Positions 25,111 to 34,215 of a stretch of 64,000 nt of DNA are shown piece by piece (position 1 is the first letter of the stretch; each line of letters opens with the position of its first letter). The DNA lies in the NCBI RefSeq assembly GCF_006442205.1, contig NZ_VFVR01000010.1:62001-126000 (forward strand), given 5' to 3'. This DNA comes from Mesorhizobium sp. B2-3-12. GTDB lineage: Bacteria; Pseudomonadota; Alphaproteobacteria; Rhizobiales; Rhizobiaceae. The notes under the pieces are model-generated. The model searched no databases and was not told the origin of the DNA. It saw nothing but the letters and a program-made list of their open reading frames with translations. The translations under genes and the position numbers were made by a program.

Positions 25111-26067
25111 ATGAAAGCGCCGCTCGATCTCGATCAGTTGCAGACCTTCGTCTCGATCGCCGACACCGGCAGTTTCACCCGGGCCGCGGAAGAGGTGCAC
25201 CGGACCCAGTCGGCGGTGTCGATGCAGATGCGCCGTCTGGAGGAGCGGATCGGCAAGCCGCTGTTCGAGAAGGAGGGGCGCACCAACCGGCTGACGGAAG
25301 AAGGCGACAAGCTGCTCTCCTACGCAAGGCGGCTGCTCTATCTCAATCGCGAGACGCTCGCCGCCTTCGACGACCAGCGTCTCGAAGGCACGATCCGCAT
25401 CGGCACGCCGGACGACTATGCCGACCGTTTCCTGCCCGAGATCATGGCACGCTTCACCCGCTCCAATCCGCGCGTCGAACTGACCGTCATCTGCGAGCCG
25501 ACGCCGGGGCTGGTCGAACACATCAAGCGCGGCAATCTCGACCTGGCGCTGGTGACGCACAATGATGTGCGCGGCCAGTCGGAGGTCGTGCGGCGCGAAC
25601 CGCTGCTGTGGGTATCCTCGGCCAATCATGCGACGCACGAGCAGGAAATCCTGCCGATGGCTTTTGGGCGGCCGAACTGCATCTGGCGGCGCGCCGCCGT
25701 CGACGTGCTCGACCAGCAGAACCGCGACTACCGTATCCTGTTCACCAGCTTCTCGGCGACGGTGATCACCGCGGCCGTGCTGTCCGGCCTGGCGATCTCG
25801 GTGCTGCCGGAATGCGCGCTCAGGCCCGGCATGCGGGTGCTGGGCGAGGCCGACGGCTTCGGCGCCCTGCCCGATTGCCGCATCGGCATCATGCGCGGCC
25901 AGACCTCGCGGCCGGAGATCGTCGATGCGCTTGCCCGCCACATCTCGGAAAGCCTGGACAACATCTCGGTGCCGCTTGGCGAGGAGACGGGAACGTTCGA
26001 CTTCGCCGCCCTCGCCTTCGCCAAGATGAAGCGGACAAGGCCCAATCAGATCCTGCCGGGCTGGTAG
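25111..26067 (+). CDS. LysR-family transcriptional regulator, LsrB/VtlR type
   Basis: A 318-residue LysR regulator: helix-turn-helix at residues ~8-66 (LQTFVSIADTGSFTRAAEEVHRTQSAVSMQMRRLEE) and a periplasmic-binding-like effector domain. Long stretches (GTPDDYADRFLPEIMARF, SFSATVITAAVLSGLAIS, VLPECALRPGMRVL) match my recollection of LsrB of Sinorhizobium and VtlR of Brucella, which control oxidative stress, lipopolysaccharide, the sRNA AbcR2 and DUF1127 genes. Cys at 128, 190, 235 and 256 could be redox sensitive. The divergent DUF1127 gene supports this identity, but orthology was not tested. Confidence 0.82.
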   Translation: MKAPLDLDQLQTFVSIADTGSFTRAAEEVHRTQSAVSMQMRRLEERIGKPLFEKEGRTNRLTEEGDKLLSYARRLLYLNRETLAAFDDQRLEGTIRIGTPDDYADRFLPEIMARFTRSNPRVELTVICEPTPGLVEHIKRGNLDLALVTHNDVRGQSEVVRREPLLWVSSANHATHEQEILPMAFGRPNCIWRRAAVDVLDQQNRDYRILFTSFSATVITAAVLSGLAISVLPECALRPGMRVLGEADGFGALPDCRIGIMRGQTSRPEIVDALARHISESLDNISVPLGEETGTFDFAALAFAKMKRTRPNQILPGW

Positions 26068-26130
26068 CGAGGTCATGAAGCCCGACACGGGCGCCTTGAC
26101 GTAGGCTCCCAACCACCCCCCAATCGGCCA

Positions 26131-27762
26131 ATGAGCGAAGCAGCATCCGAATCACGCACCAACGCCGCCGAATATACGGTGAGCGAAATATCGGGCGCGC
26201 TGAAGCGCACGGTCGAGGACGTCTTCGGCAATGTGCGGGTGCGCGGCGAAATATCGGGCTATCGCGGGCCGCATTCCTCAGGCCACGCCTATTTCGCGCT
26301 GAAGGACGACCGCGCGCGGCTCGACGCCGTGGTGTGGAAAGGCACGATGAGCCGGCTGAAATTCCGTCCCGAGGAAGGGATGGAGGTAATCGCCACCGGA
26401 AAGCTCACCACCTATCCCGGCAAGTCCAACTACCAGATCGTCATCGACAATCTGGAGCCGGCGGGCGCCGGCGCGTTGATGGCGTTGCTGGAAGAGCGCA
26501 AGCGGCGGCTGCAGGCGGAAGGGCTTTTCGATGCCGGCCGCAAACGCCGGCTGCCGTTCATGCCGCGCGTCATCGGCGTCGTCACCTCGCCGACCGGGTC
26601 GGTCATCCGCGACATCATCCACCGCATCAAGGACCGCTTTCCGCTGCATGTGCTGGTCTGGCCGGTTCGCGTACAGGGCGATACGGCGAGCGCGGAAGTG
26701 ACCAATGCCGTCACCGGTTTCAACGCGCTGGCATGGGACAACCCCATCCAGCGCCCCGATCTGCTCATCGTGGCGCGCGGCGGCGGCAGCCTGGAGGATT
26801 TGTGGGGCTTCAACGACGAGGCACTCGCCCGTGCCGTCGCCGCCTCCGGCATTCCGGTGATCTCCGCGGTCGGCCACGAGACCGACTGGACGCTGATCGA
26901 CCTTGTCGCCGATGTACGGGCGCCGACGCCGACAGGCGCGGCCGAAATCGCCGTGCCGGTCAAAGCCGACCTCGAAGCGACTCTGGCCAGCCTCGGCGCG
27001 CGGCTCAAGGCCGCCGTGCTGCGCAATTTCGAGCGCAAGCGGCAGGCCGCCCGTGCGGCGGCGCGCGCGCTGCCCTCGCCCGATCAATTGCTGGCGCTGC
27101 CGCGCCGGCGTCTCGACGAGGCGACATCGAGGCTCGGACGTGGCCTGATGGTCTCCACCGAGCGCAAGCGGGCACGATTCTTCGCCGTAAAATTGACCCC
27201 GACAATGCTTTCGCAACGGATTGCCGAGGCACGGCGCACCAATGACCGTAATCTTTTGCGGGCGCAGGGGGCTCTGCGCACTCTGGCGAGAACCCGGCGC
27301 GCGGAGCTCAATCGTGCCGCGGATCAGTTGCCAAAATGCGCCAAGGCGTCATTGCAGCGGCACAGACAGCAGTTGGCTTTGCTGCAGGGCCGCATCACGA
27401 TCGAGCCGACAGCCCGGCGGCAACGTGTCCAGAGGGATCTGCTGACGGCTTTGACGAGACGCGGCGGCCAAGCGATGCTGCTCAGGTTGGAACGGTTGCG
27501 CGGCCGCATCGTCCAGGCCGAGCGGCTGATGGCGACACTGTCGCACAAGGCCGTCCTGGCGCGCGGCTTCGTGCTGGTGAAGGATGCCGACGGCGCCGTC
27601 ATCAAGCAGGCCACGGACGTGGCGTCGGGGATGGCGCTTTCGCTGGAGTTCGCCGACGGCACGGCCGATGCGGTGGCAACCAGCGGCGCGGCGCGGCCAA
27701 AGCCCGCCGCCAGGACCGCGGCCAAGGCTAGAGAACCCGGCAATCAGGGATCCTTGTTCTAA
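26131..27762 (+). CDS. xseA: Exodeoxyribonuclease VII large subunit
   Basis: A 543-residue catalytic subunit of exonuclease VII, a single-strand DNA exonuclease. It has the N-terminal OB fold (VSEISGALKRTVEDVFGNVRVRGEISGYRGPHSSGHAYFALKD region), the catalytic core with GVVTSPTGSVIRDI, ARGGGSLEDLWGFNDE and AVGHETDWTLID, and a long helical C-terminal part. The C-terminal tail is Ala/Pro/Lys-rich. No small subunit xseB is adjacent. Followed after 4 bases by a P1-family peptidase gene. Confidence 0.95.
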   Translation: MSEAASESRTNAAEYTVSEISGALKRTVEDVFGNVRVRGEISGYRGPHSSGHAYFALKDDRARLDAVVWKGTMSRLKFRPEEGMEVIATGKLTTYPGKSNYQIVIDNLEPAGAGALMALLEERKRRLQAEGLFDAGRKRRLPFMPRVIGVVTSPTGSVIRDIIHRIKDRFPLHVLVWPVRVQGDTASAEVTNAVTGFNALAWDNPIQRPDLLIVARGGGSLEDLWGFNDEALARAVAASGIPVISAVGHETDWTLIDLVADVRAPTPTGAAEIAVPVKADLEATLASLGARLKAAVLRNFERKRQAARAAARALPSPDQLLALPRRRLDEATSRLGRGLMVSTERKRARFFAVKLTPTMLSQRIAEARRTNDRNLLRAQGALRTLARTRRAELNRAADQLPKCAKASLQRHRQQLALLQGRITIEPTARRQRVQRDLLTALTRRGGQAMLLRLERLRGRIVQAERLMATLSHKAVLARGFVLVKDADGAVIKQATDVASGMALSLEFADGTADAVATSGAARPKPAARTAAKAREPGNQGSLF

Positions 27763-27766
27763 GAGC

Positions 27767-28885
27767 ATGACCGACAATCCGCACCATCTGGCAACGCCAT
27801 CCGGCAAGCCGCGCGCACGACATTTCGGCATCGGCTTCGACGGAACGCCCGGGCCGTTCAACGCGATCACCGACGTGCCCGGCGTCGCGGTCGGCTATGC
27901 GACGCTGATATCAGGCGATGGTCCGCTTGTCGTCGGCAAGGGACCAGTGCGCACCGGCGTCACCGCCATCCTGCCCAGGCCGCGCGCCGAGCTGGCGACG
28001 CCAGTCTTTGCCGGCATCTTCAGCCAGAACGGCAATGGCGAGCTGACCGGCTCGCACATCATCGAGGAAACCGGCGCTTTCAACTTCCCGATCACCATCA
28101 CCAACACGCATTCCTGCGGTGTTTCGCGCGACGGCACGCTGCGATGGATGAACCGGGTGCTGCCGGCCGCGCTCGACAGCGCCTGGGGGCTACCGGTGGC
28201 GGCGGAGACCTATGACGGGTTCCTCAACGACATCAACGGGCATCATCTGACATCGGAGCATGTCGCCGAGGCGCTTGACGGCGCGGCCGGCGGAGCGGTC
28301 GAGGAAGGCAGTGTCGGCGGCGGCACAGGCATGATCACCTTCGGCTTCAAGGCAGGCTCTGGCACGGCCTCGCGCATCGTCGCATGGCAAGGGCGCGCCT
28401 ACACGGTCGGCGCCTTCGTGCAGTCGAATTTCGGCAAGCGGCACAATTTCACCATTCGTGGCCGGCGCGCCGATCCCGAACTCACCGAACCAGCGATCCG
28501 CGAAGCCACGGCGCGCGCGGAAAAGGGCTCGATCATCGCCGTCATCGCCACCGACGCGCCGTTCCTGCCGCACCAGATGAAGCGGCTGGCACGCCGCGTG
28601 CCGCTCGGCGTCGCCATGACCGGCGGCTTCGGCTATCACAGTTCGGGCGACATCTTCCTCGCCTTCTCGACAGCCAATCCCGCCGCGGCGCTGGCCCCGT
28701 CGGGTCGAATCGCCAGTGCCGATTTCATTCCCGATACGGACATCGATCCGTTCTTCGACGCCGTGATCCGGACCGTGGAGGAATCGATCCTCAACGCTCT
28801 GGTCGCCAATGAAGACATGATCGGGCGCGACGGCAACTTCGTGCCGGCGCTGCCGAAGGCGTGGCTGAAAGAAAAATTCGGCTGA
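27767..28885 (+). CDS. P1 family peptidase (DmpA/BapA-like aminopeptidase)
   Basis: A 372-residue member of the Ntn-type P1/S58 peptidases, which cut themselves into two chains and remove N-terminal residues or cleave beta-peptides. Family signatures: ITDVPGVAVGYATL, TGVTAILPR, NGNGELTGSHIIEETG, ITITNTHSCGVSRD and EEGSVGGGTGMITFGFKAGSGTASR, the region around the self-cleavage site and nucleophilic Ser. No signal peptide. The ATG at 27767 begins 4 bases after xseA, so co-transcription is likely. Confidence 0.88.
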   Translation: MTDNPHHLATPSGKPRARHFGIGFDGTPGPFNAITDVPGVAVGYATLISGDGPLVVGKGPVRTGVTAILPRPRAELATPVFAGIFSQNGNGELTGSHIIEETGAFNFPITITNTHSCGVSRDGTLRWMNRVLPAALDSAWGLPVAAETYDGFLNDINGHHLTSEHVAEALDGAAGGAVEEGSVGGGTGMITFGFKAGSGTASRIVAWQGRAYTVGAFVQSNFGKRHNFTIRGRRADPELTEPAIREATARAEKGSIIAVIATDAPFLPHQMKRLARRVPLGVAMTGGFGYHSSGDIFLAFSTANPAAALAPSGRIASADFIPDTDIDPFFDAVIRTVEESILNALVANEDMIGRDGNFVPALPKAWLKEKFG

Positions 28886-28889
28886 GACG

Positions 28890-28913
28890 AAAACGCGGGC
28901 CGAAAGGCCCGCG
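28890..28913 (-). terminator. Terminator of the DUF768-like gene (minus strand)
   Basis: An 8-bp stem (cgcgggcc / ggcccgcg) with a GAAA loop at 28894-28913. Read on the minus strand it is followed by TTTTCGTC. It lies between two convergent genes ending at 28885 and 28941 and may stop transcription from both sides. Confidence 0.75.
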
Positions 28914-28940
28914 CATTCAGACAGGGTTTGCCCTGAAAAT

Positions 28941-29192
28941 CTATTCCGCGGCCTTGCTGGAAGCCTGCTGGTTTTCGTCGGCCTCGGCCGCTTCCTCGAG
29001 CCGGGAAGCGATCAATTCCTGGATATCGCCGACTTCCTCCTGGATGTCCTCCAGCGGTATGCCGACCTCGGCCGCCTTGGCGGCGCATTCGCGGGCCAAT
29101 GTCTCGGCCTGCTTCTCGATTCTGGCGTGGGACTGGCAATGGACCTTTTCGCCGATCCAACCCCGCAAGAACTCGATCGCATGTTCACTCAT
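28941..29192 (-). CDS. Small acidic DUF768-like protein
   Basis: An 83-residue cytosolic protein: MSEHAIEFLRGWIGEKVHC, then a helical acidic part with VGIPLEDIQEEVGDIQELI and a Glu/Ala-rich tail. The MSxxAxEFLxxWI start resembles DUF768 proteins that are abundant in Mesorhizobium; function unknown. CAGGGA upstream supports the ATG at 29192 rather than one at 29258. Confidence 0.7.
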   Translation of the reverse strand: MSEHAIEFLRGWIGEKVHCQSHARIEKQAETLARECAAKAAEVGIPLEDIQEEVGDIQELIASRLEEAAEADENQQASSKAAE

Positions 29193-29590
29193 ACTGCTTT
29201 TCCCTGGCGGCAAAGCCGGTTGGTAATCATAAACGTCGGCATCCCGCAAAGGATGCATGCTCCCATTCCAGCCGAGTCGCGGCCAGCCGGCAAGTCAATG
29301 CCGTCCAGGGTCCACAGAGCCGAAGGAAATCGAGGGGTAAAGAACATTTTCTGATTCTGAAGGACTGTACCGTTGGCGGGATCGGCCCGCTCCGAGCAAT
29401 TGCTTCTACCTGTTACGGCTTCCAGTCCGTTTCTTAATCTCAATGGCTGTCGCTACAGCCGCCTTGTGACGTTGCGCTTCAAGGCGTGAGCCCGCGAAGC
29501 CGCCGGTATATAGTGATATCCTCATGCGATGTCGACTCTCCTCGAGGTCGTGCATACGAGCCATGCGAAAGTCACATCGATCACCAGAGG
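29193..29590. other. Intergenic stretch, nothing supported
   Basis: About 400 bases between two minus-strand genes. Several short frames exist, but none has a convincing start, composition or family similarity. The promoter of the DUF768-like gene should lie in the first part. Confidence 0.5.
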
Positions 29591-30280
29591 TCAGAAGGTC
29601 TCGACCCAGGGCCTGAGCTCCATTTCCCAGGTCCAGGCGCTGCGTTGCTGGCGATGGATGGCAAGATAGGCCTCCGCGATCGCGTCCGGCGACAGCCGGC
29701 GATCCCGCGGCTCGGCGTCCTGGCCTGACGCGGCCGAGGCAATGGCGCCGTCGATGATGAAATGCGCGACGTGAATGTTCTTGGGCGCCAGTTCACGGGC
29801 CATGGATTGCGCCAGCCCGCGCAATCCGAATTTGGGCATGGCAAAGCCGGCGGAGCCGGCGAACCCCTTCACGCTTGCCGTCGCGCCGGTGAACAGGATC
29901 GATCCCGAGCCCAGGGCCAGCATCCGGCGGGCCGCCTGCTGGGCCACCAGGAACCCGCCATAGGCCCCAACCAGCAGCGCCTGGCGGACCGCCTCGGGAT
30001 CAAGCTCTGCTATCGGGCCGCGAGCGCGGCCGCTGGCATTGAAAACCGCCAGGGAAAGCGGACCGGCCTTGTCGGCGACATCAAACAGCTGCTCCACCGA
30101 CGCCGGGTCCGAGACATCCGTCGCCACGGCTTGCGCGCTTGTCTGCGCCTGCAATGCCCCGAGCTTCTCGATGTTGCGGGCGGCCAGGACGATTTGGAAG
30201 CCTTCCCTGGCGAGAAGACGCGCGAGCGCGGCGCTCAATCCCGAGCCCGCCCCCGCAATGACGGCAACGTTGGATGTCAT
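29591..30280 (-). CDS. SDR oxidoreductase with Phe in place of the catalytic Tyr
   Basis: A 229-residue Rossmann-fold protein of the short-chain dehydrogenase family. The nucleotide motif AGAGSGL (residues 10-16) and NASG (81-84) are present. The usual Tyr-x-x-x-Lys reads F146-A-M-P-K150 in SAGFAMPKFGLRGLAQ. A similar FAxxKFALRG pattern occurs in one SDR subgroup, so it is a subgroup trait rather than a private mutation, but classic Tyr catalysis is not possible. The start at 30280 (MTSNVAVIAGAG) fits the family. Confidence 0.83.
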   Translation of the reverse strand: MTSNVAVIAGAGSGLSAALARLLAREGFQIVLAARNIEKLGALQAQTSAQAVATDVSDPASVEQLFDVADKAGPLSLAVFNASGRARGPIAELDPEAVRQALLVGAYGGFLVAQQAARRMLALGSGSILFTGATASVKGFAGSAGFAMPKFGLRGLAQSMARELAPKNIHVAHFIIDGAIASAASGQDAEPRDRRLSPDAIAEAYLAIHRQQRSAWTWEMELRPWVETF

Positions 30281-30379
30281 GGGATCTCTCCTTCTTCCAT
30301 TGATTGCAGCCAAAGACTGGCGCCGCCCCCATTGAAGCTTGCCGGATCAGAGCGGCGCCGGCAACGCGCTCGGCGGCAA

Positions 30380-30412
30380 GAAAAATGGCCGGGCGCGAAA
30401 GCGGCCCGGCCA
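30380..30412 (-). terminator. Terminator of the oxygenase gene (minus strand)
   Basis: A GC-rich hairpin (tggccgggc-gc / gcggcccggcca, GAAA loop, one bulge). On the minus strand it is followed by TTTTTCTTG. It lies ~165 bases past the oxygenase stop codon at 30578 and before the SDR gene, so the two are probably separate transcripts. Confidence 0.75.
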
Positions 30413-30577
30413 AAAAAGAAGGTCACAACCTTCAGAGGGGAACACCGCTCAGTGAAATGGGAGGAAAACACCGAACGGATTTTTCTGTTTTGGGCCGATT
30501 TTCGGACAGATACGACGAACGATTTTCTAAAGATGAGGCAGGACAGCGAAAATCCTGTCCTTTCCCTCCCAAAAGAC

Positions 30578-31597
30578 TCAGCCAGCCCGGATCTGCGGCT
30601 CAAGCAGGTCCGCATAATGACGTCGCGCGACGTCGGGGTGCGAGCGCAGCCGGCTTTTCAGCACATTGGTTCCGACATCGCGAAACAGCGGATTGTCCGG
30701 TTCGCTGGCCGGTCCGCGTGCCTGCGCCGCCAATTCCTCGGGGAGTTCAAGCAGCGGTATCGTGGCATCGAGTTTGGCGCTGAAGAAGAACGGCACCGAG
30801 ATGCGTTCGATGCCGGGAGGCGGCGTCACGACGCGATGCACGGTCGCACGCAAATAGCCGTTCGAGGCCAGCTCCAGCAATTCGCCGATATTGACGACCA
30901 GCGTCCCGGGAATGGGGTCCACATCGACCCAGCTTCCGTCATAGTCGACCTGCAACCCCTTATTGTCGTCCTGGAGCAACAGCGTCAGGAATCCGCCATC
31001 CTTGTGCGCGCCGACGCCCTGGTCGCCGCCTGTCGCCTCGCGGCCGGGATAGCGCACGATCTTCATACGGTGGTTGGGCTCTCCGCGGTAGATCGGGTCG
31101 AAGCCATCCTCGGGCTGGTCGAGCGACAGCGCGAAGGCTTTCAACAGCCGGATGGCCACCGCCGTTGCCTTGGCCTGCCATGCCAGCAGGGCGGGTTTGA
31201 GCTCCGGCAACGCAGCCGGCCACTGATTCGGCCCCTGCAGCCGCGTCCAGGCCGGAATTCCGGGGCCTTGCGCTATGGGCTGGCGCTCGACGCCGATATC
31301 GAGCTGCTCGCGCCAGTCCGCCTTGCCCTTGGTCAATTCGCCGCCGGCCCGGGTATAACCACGGAATTGCGACGACTTGACCATTTCGATCGCCAGCTTG
31401 TCGGCCTCGGCCAAGGCAAAGAAGCGGCGGGACGCGGTCAGCACCTCGCTGATTTCCGCCCAGGAGATCCCGTGTCCGGCCAGATAGAAAAAGCCGATGT
31501 CGCGCGAGGCGGAGCGCAGGTCCGCCAGAAACGTCCGACGTTCCGACACGCCTTGTTCAAAGCGGCTCAAATCGAGCACGGGTACTATTCTGGGCAT
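30578..31597 (-). CDS. 2-oxoglutarate/Fe(II) oxygenase of the isopenicillin N synthase family
   Basis: A 339-residue non-heme iron oxygenase. It has the N-terminal DIOX_N region (VPVLDLSRFEQG, DIGFFYLAGHGI) and the 2OG-Fe(II) core with the iron triad His198-x-Asp200 (GAHKDGGFLTLL) and His254 (ATVHRV), plus the 2-oxoglutarate-binding Arg265-x-Ser267 (RISVPFF). Proteins of this type hydroxylate or oxidise small molecules; the substrate is unknown. The start at 31597 (MPRIVPVLDL) matches the family. Confidence 0.87.
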   Translation of the reverse strand: MPRIVPVLDLSRFEQGVSERRTFLADLRSASRDIGFFYLAGHGISWAEISEVLTASRRFFALAEADKLAIEMVKSSQFRGYTRAGGELTKGKADWREQLDIGVERQPIAQGPGIPAWTRLQGPNQWPAALPELKPALLAWQAKATAVAIRLLKAFALSLDQPEDGFDPIYRGEPNHRMKIVRYPGREATGGDQGVGAHKDGGFLTLLLQDDNKGLQVDYDGSWVDVDPIPGTLVVNIGELLELASNGYLRATVHRVVTPPPGIERISVPFFFSAKLDATIPLLELPEELAAQARGPASEPDNPLFRDVGTNVLKSRLRSHPDVARRHYADLLEPQIRAG

Positions 31598-31850
31598 ATC
31601 AGGCTCCTTTCCCGGTTTCTTGCGGATGTGTGCCCATCCGCGAACCAGGCCTGTTGGACATGCGTGCACTTTTCGGCGGTCACAACCGCCAGCAATGCCC
31701 GCAAGTCTCATCGACTCCAGATTGCCAAGAAAGAAACGATCGGCCCTTCGAAGCGGCCGCGACGAACAATTTTTCCACGCGCGCCGGCAAGCCGACAATG
31801 ACCCCGATCATTCGGCAGATATGAACCACCGGCAGGCGCGCGGCTCCGGC

Positions 31851-32888
31851 CTATTGGGCTGCCCTGAGCAGCATGCCGAAGAGGTCGCGCGGCTCGTCGG
31901 GGTCGGCCAGCATGTCGAGTTCCTGATAGAGGCCGGTCGAGGTCAGTTGGTCCCTGACGTAACGCAACGCCGAAAAATCCTCGATGGCGAAGCCGACGGA
32001 ATCGAACAGCGTGATCTGGCCGGCATCGCGGCGGCCTTTGACGGCGCCGGTGAGCACCTGCCACAGCTCGGTCACCTCATAATCCGGCGCAAGCTGCTGA
32101 ATCTCGCCTTCTATACGCGTCTGCGGCGGGTATTCGACGAAGATGCCGGAGCGCAGCAGGATGTCGCGGTGCAGTTCCGTCTTGCCCGGACAGTCGCCGC
32201 CGACGGCGTTGATGTGCACGCCCGGGCCGACCATGTTGTCGGTGAGGATGGTGGCGTACTGCTTGTCGGCGGTCACGGTGGTGATGATGTCGGCCCCCTC
32301 GACAGCCTGCTGCGCGGTGGTGCAGGCGACCATCTCGAAGCCGAGGCCGGCAAGGTTGCGAATACATTTCTGTGTCGCCGAACCGATGTCGTAAAGCCGC
32401 AGCCTGTCGACGCCGAGCAGTGCCTTGAACGCCAGCGCCTGGAACTCTGCCTGGGCGCCGTTGCCGATCAGCGCCATGCAGCGGGAACCGGCCGGCGCCA
32501 GGTGTTTTGCCGCAAGGGCCGACATGGCAGCCGTCCGCAGCGCCGTCAGGATGGTCATCTCGGACAGCAATACGGGATAGCCGTTGTGGACGTCGGCCAG
32601 CATGCCGAAAGCGGTCACGGTCTGGCGGCCCTCGCGCATGTTCTTGGGATGGCCGTTGACGTATTTGAAGCCGTAGACCTCGCCGTCACTGGTCGGCATC
32701 AGCTCGATGACGCCCTCGGCGCTGTGCGAAGCAACGCGCGGCGTCTTGTCGAACAGTTCCCAGCGGCGGAAATCGTCCTCGATATAGAAGGCGAGTTCGA
32801 CCAGGAACCGCTCGACGCCGATTTTCAGCACAAGCTTCATCATATGGTCGACGCTGACGAACGGCACGATGTTGAGATTGGGAATCAT
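31851..32888 (-). CDS. Ornithine cyclodeaminase / mu-crystallin family protein
   Basis: A 345-residue NAD-dependent enzyme family that includes ornithine cyclodeaminase (ornithine to proline and ammonia), ketimine reductases and related enzymes. It shows TALRTAAMSALAAKHLAP, the Rossmann motif LIGNGAQAEFQALAF, and GVHINAVGGDCPGKTELH with the catalytic-type Asp. The length and the SDGEVYGFKYVNGHP start are close to true ornithine cyclodeaminases. It is divergent from the RpiR/cysteine-hydrolase operon, with a PaiB-like fragment just upstream. Confidence 0.87.
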   Translation of the reverse strand: MIPNLNIVPFVSVDHMMKLVLKIGVERFLVELAFYIEDDFRRWELFDKTPRVASHSAEGVIELMPTSDGEVYGFKYVNGHPKNMREGRQTVTAFGMLADVHNGYPVLLSEMTILTALRTAAMSALAAKHLAPAGSRCMALIGNGAQAEFQALAFKALLGVDRLRLYDIGSATQKCIRNLAGLGFEMVACTTAQQAVEGADIITTVTADKQYATILTDNMVGPGVHINAVGGDCPGKTELHRDILLRSGIFVEYPPQTRIEGEIQQLAPDYEVTELWQVLTGAVKGRRDAGQITLFDSVGFAIEDFSALRYVRDQLTSTGLYQELDMLADPDEPRDLFGMLLRAAQ

Positions 32889-32919
32889 GTCTTGGTCCTT
32901 GCCCGCATTGCCGCGCCAG

Positions 32920-33159
32920 TCAGTCCTGGCGATGCGCGTTGTGCGCCTTCATCATCGCGGCGAGCGCCGGATCGTCGTGCTCCAGCGCGTCGATCGCGCC
33001 CGAAGTGTCGCAGCGGCGCTCATCCTGCCCCATCTTGAACTTGGCTTCGAGGCGTTCGATCGGCAGGTCGAAGCCGAGGATGTGAGGTATGCGCCGCTCC
33101 ATGCCGCCGGGGCCGAGCTCGCGCATGCGCCAGCGGTCCTCTTGGCTGCTTTCCGACAA
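32920..33159 (-). pseudogene. C-terminal fragment of a PaiB-like FMN-binding protein
   Basis: A 79-codon frame from a TTG. RRIPHILGFDLPIERLEAKF and KMGQDERRCDTSGAID closely resemble the C-terminal end of PaiB-type FMN-binding negative regulators, which are normally ~200 residues. The FMN-binding N-terminal part is absent; the bases upstream are the control region of rpiR. It may be a remnant or a still-translated short protein ahead of the cyclodeaminase gene. Confidence 0.55.
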
Positions 33160-33182
33160 GCTAAGGCTACTCTTCCAACTAT

Positions 33183-33205
33183 GTCAACATCTCTTCATTG
33201 TTGAC
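33183..33205. promoter_or_regulatory. Inverted repeat in the rpiR/ocd divergent region
   Basis: Perfect 7-bp arms GTCAACA and TGTTGAC separated by 9 bases, about 70 bases before the rpiR start. It lies between the minus-strand PaiB-fragment/cyclodeaminase unit and the plus-strand operon, so it is a plausible binding site for the RpiR regulator acting on both. Confidence 0.45.
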
Positions 33206-33276
33206 CAGATTTAAAATCCCTGTAATAGACTCGACACAACGAGGCTGAGAACCCAACACGCTTTTCGGGGAGGCCA

Positions 33277-34215
33277 ATGGCAATACGCGATGTTCTGATG
33301 CGCGGGGATCTGGCGCTGACACCGTCGGAGGAAAAGATCGTCCGGCTGCTGTTGACGGACTATCCGACCTCAGGCCTCGGCACCGCCTCGTCGCTTGCCC
33401 GACGCGCCGGCGTCAGCGATCCGACCGTGGTCCGGCTGGTGGTCAAACTCGGCTATGAGGGGTTTCCGGACTTCCAGGCAAAGCTGCTCGCCGAGGTCGA
33501 GGCCCGGCTGCATTCACCGCTGCTGATGATGGAGGCAAAGCGGCAAAGCGGCTCCAGCGACAGCGCGGTGCTCGCCTATCTCGATTCCGTCACCGCGGCC
33601 CTGCAGAAAGCCACCGCAGCGACACCGGTCCGGACCTACGAGCGGGCCGCGCGCCTGCTGATGGAGGCCAAGGGCGAGATCGTGCTGGTTGGTGGCCGGT
33701 TCAGCCGCCATATCGCCGGTATGCTGGCCGGATATCTCGGGCAATTCCGCTCCGGGGTCCGCGATCTCGGCGTGCTCTCTCCCCAGGCGTTCGACACGCT
33801 GGCCGATCTCGGCCGCCGCGACGTGCTCGTCGTCTTCGACTATCGCCGCTACCAGCTCGACGTGATGGCTTACGCACGCCAGGCCTCGGCACTCGACGTG
33901 CGCATTCTTCTCTTCACCGACCAGTGGCTGTCGCCGATATCGGATCTCGCCGAAGTCAACATCGTCAGCCCGCTCGAAGTCGCATCGCCCTATGACACAC
34001 TGGCGCCGGCGATCGCACAGATGGAGGCGCTGACCGCCCATATCGTTTCAACGCTGGACGACCAGGCACGGGCTCGCATCGAGCGGATCGAGAAAGTGCG
34101 ACACGCCAATGCGGTGACGCTCGACAACGATCCGGATGGGAACGGCGCACGCCAGACAGTTGGCCCACGCAAGACACCCGGACCCAAAGCAGCAAAGCAG
34201 GACGACAAAGCATGA
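33277..34215 (+). CDS. MurR/RpiR-family transcriptional regulator
   Basis: A 312-residue regulator with an N-terminal HTH_6 domain (LTPSEEKIVRLLLTDYPTSGLGTASSLARRAGVSDPTVVRLVVKLGYEGFPDFQ) and a SIS domain from residue ~125 (EIVLVGGRFSRHIAGMLAGYL). SIS domains usually bind phosphosugars, but RpiR members also control amino-acid and nitrogen catabolism. GGGGAGG precedes the ATG. Its stop overlaps the next start (ATGA), so it heads and probably controls the four-gene operon to 36972. Confidence 0.9.
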   Translation: MAIRDVLMRGDLALTPSEEKIVRLLLTDYPTSGLGTASSLARRAGVSDPTVVRLVVKLGYEGFPDFQAKLLAEVEARLHSPLLMMEAKRQSGSSDSAVLAYLDSVTAALQKATAATPVRTYERAARLLMEAKGEIVLVGGRFSRHIAGMLAGYLGQFRSGVRDLGVLSPQAFDTLADLGRRDVLVVFDYRRYQLDVMAYARQASALDVRILLFTDQWLSPISDLAEVNIVSPLEVASPYDTLAPAIAQMEALTAHIVSTLDDQARARIERIEKVRHANAVTLDNDPDGNGARQTVGPRKTPGPKAAKQDDKA

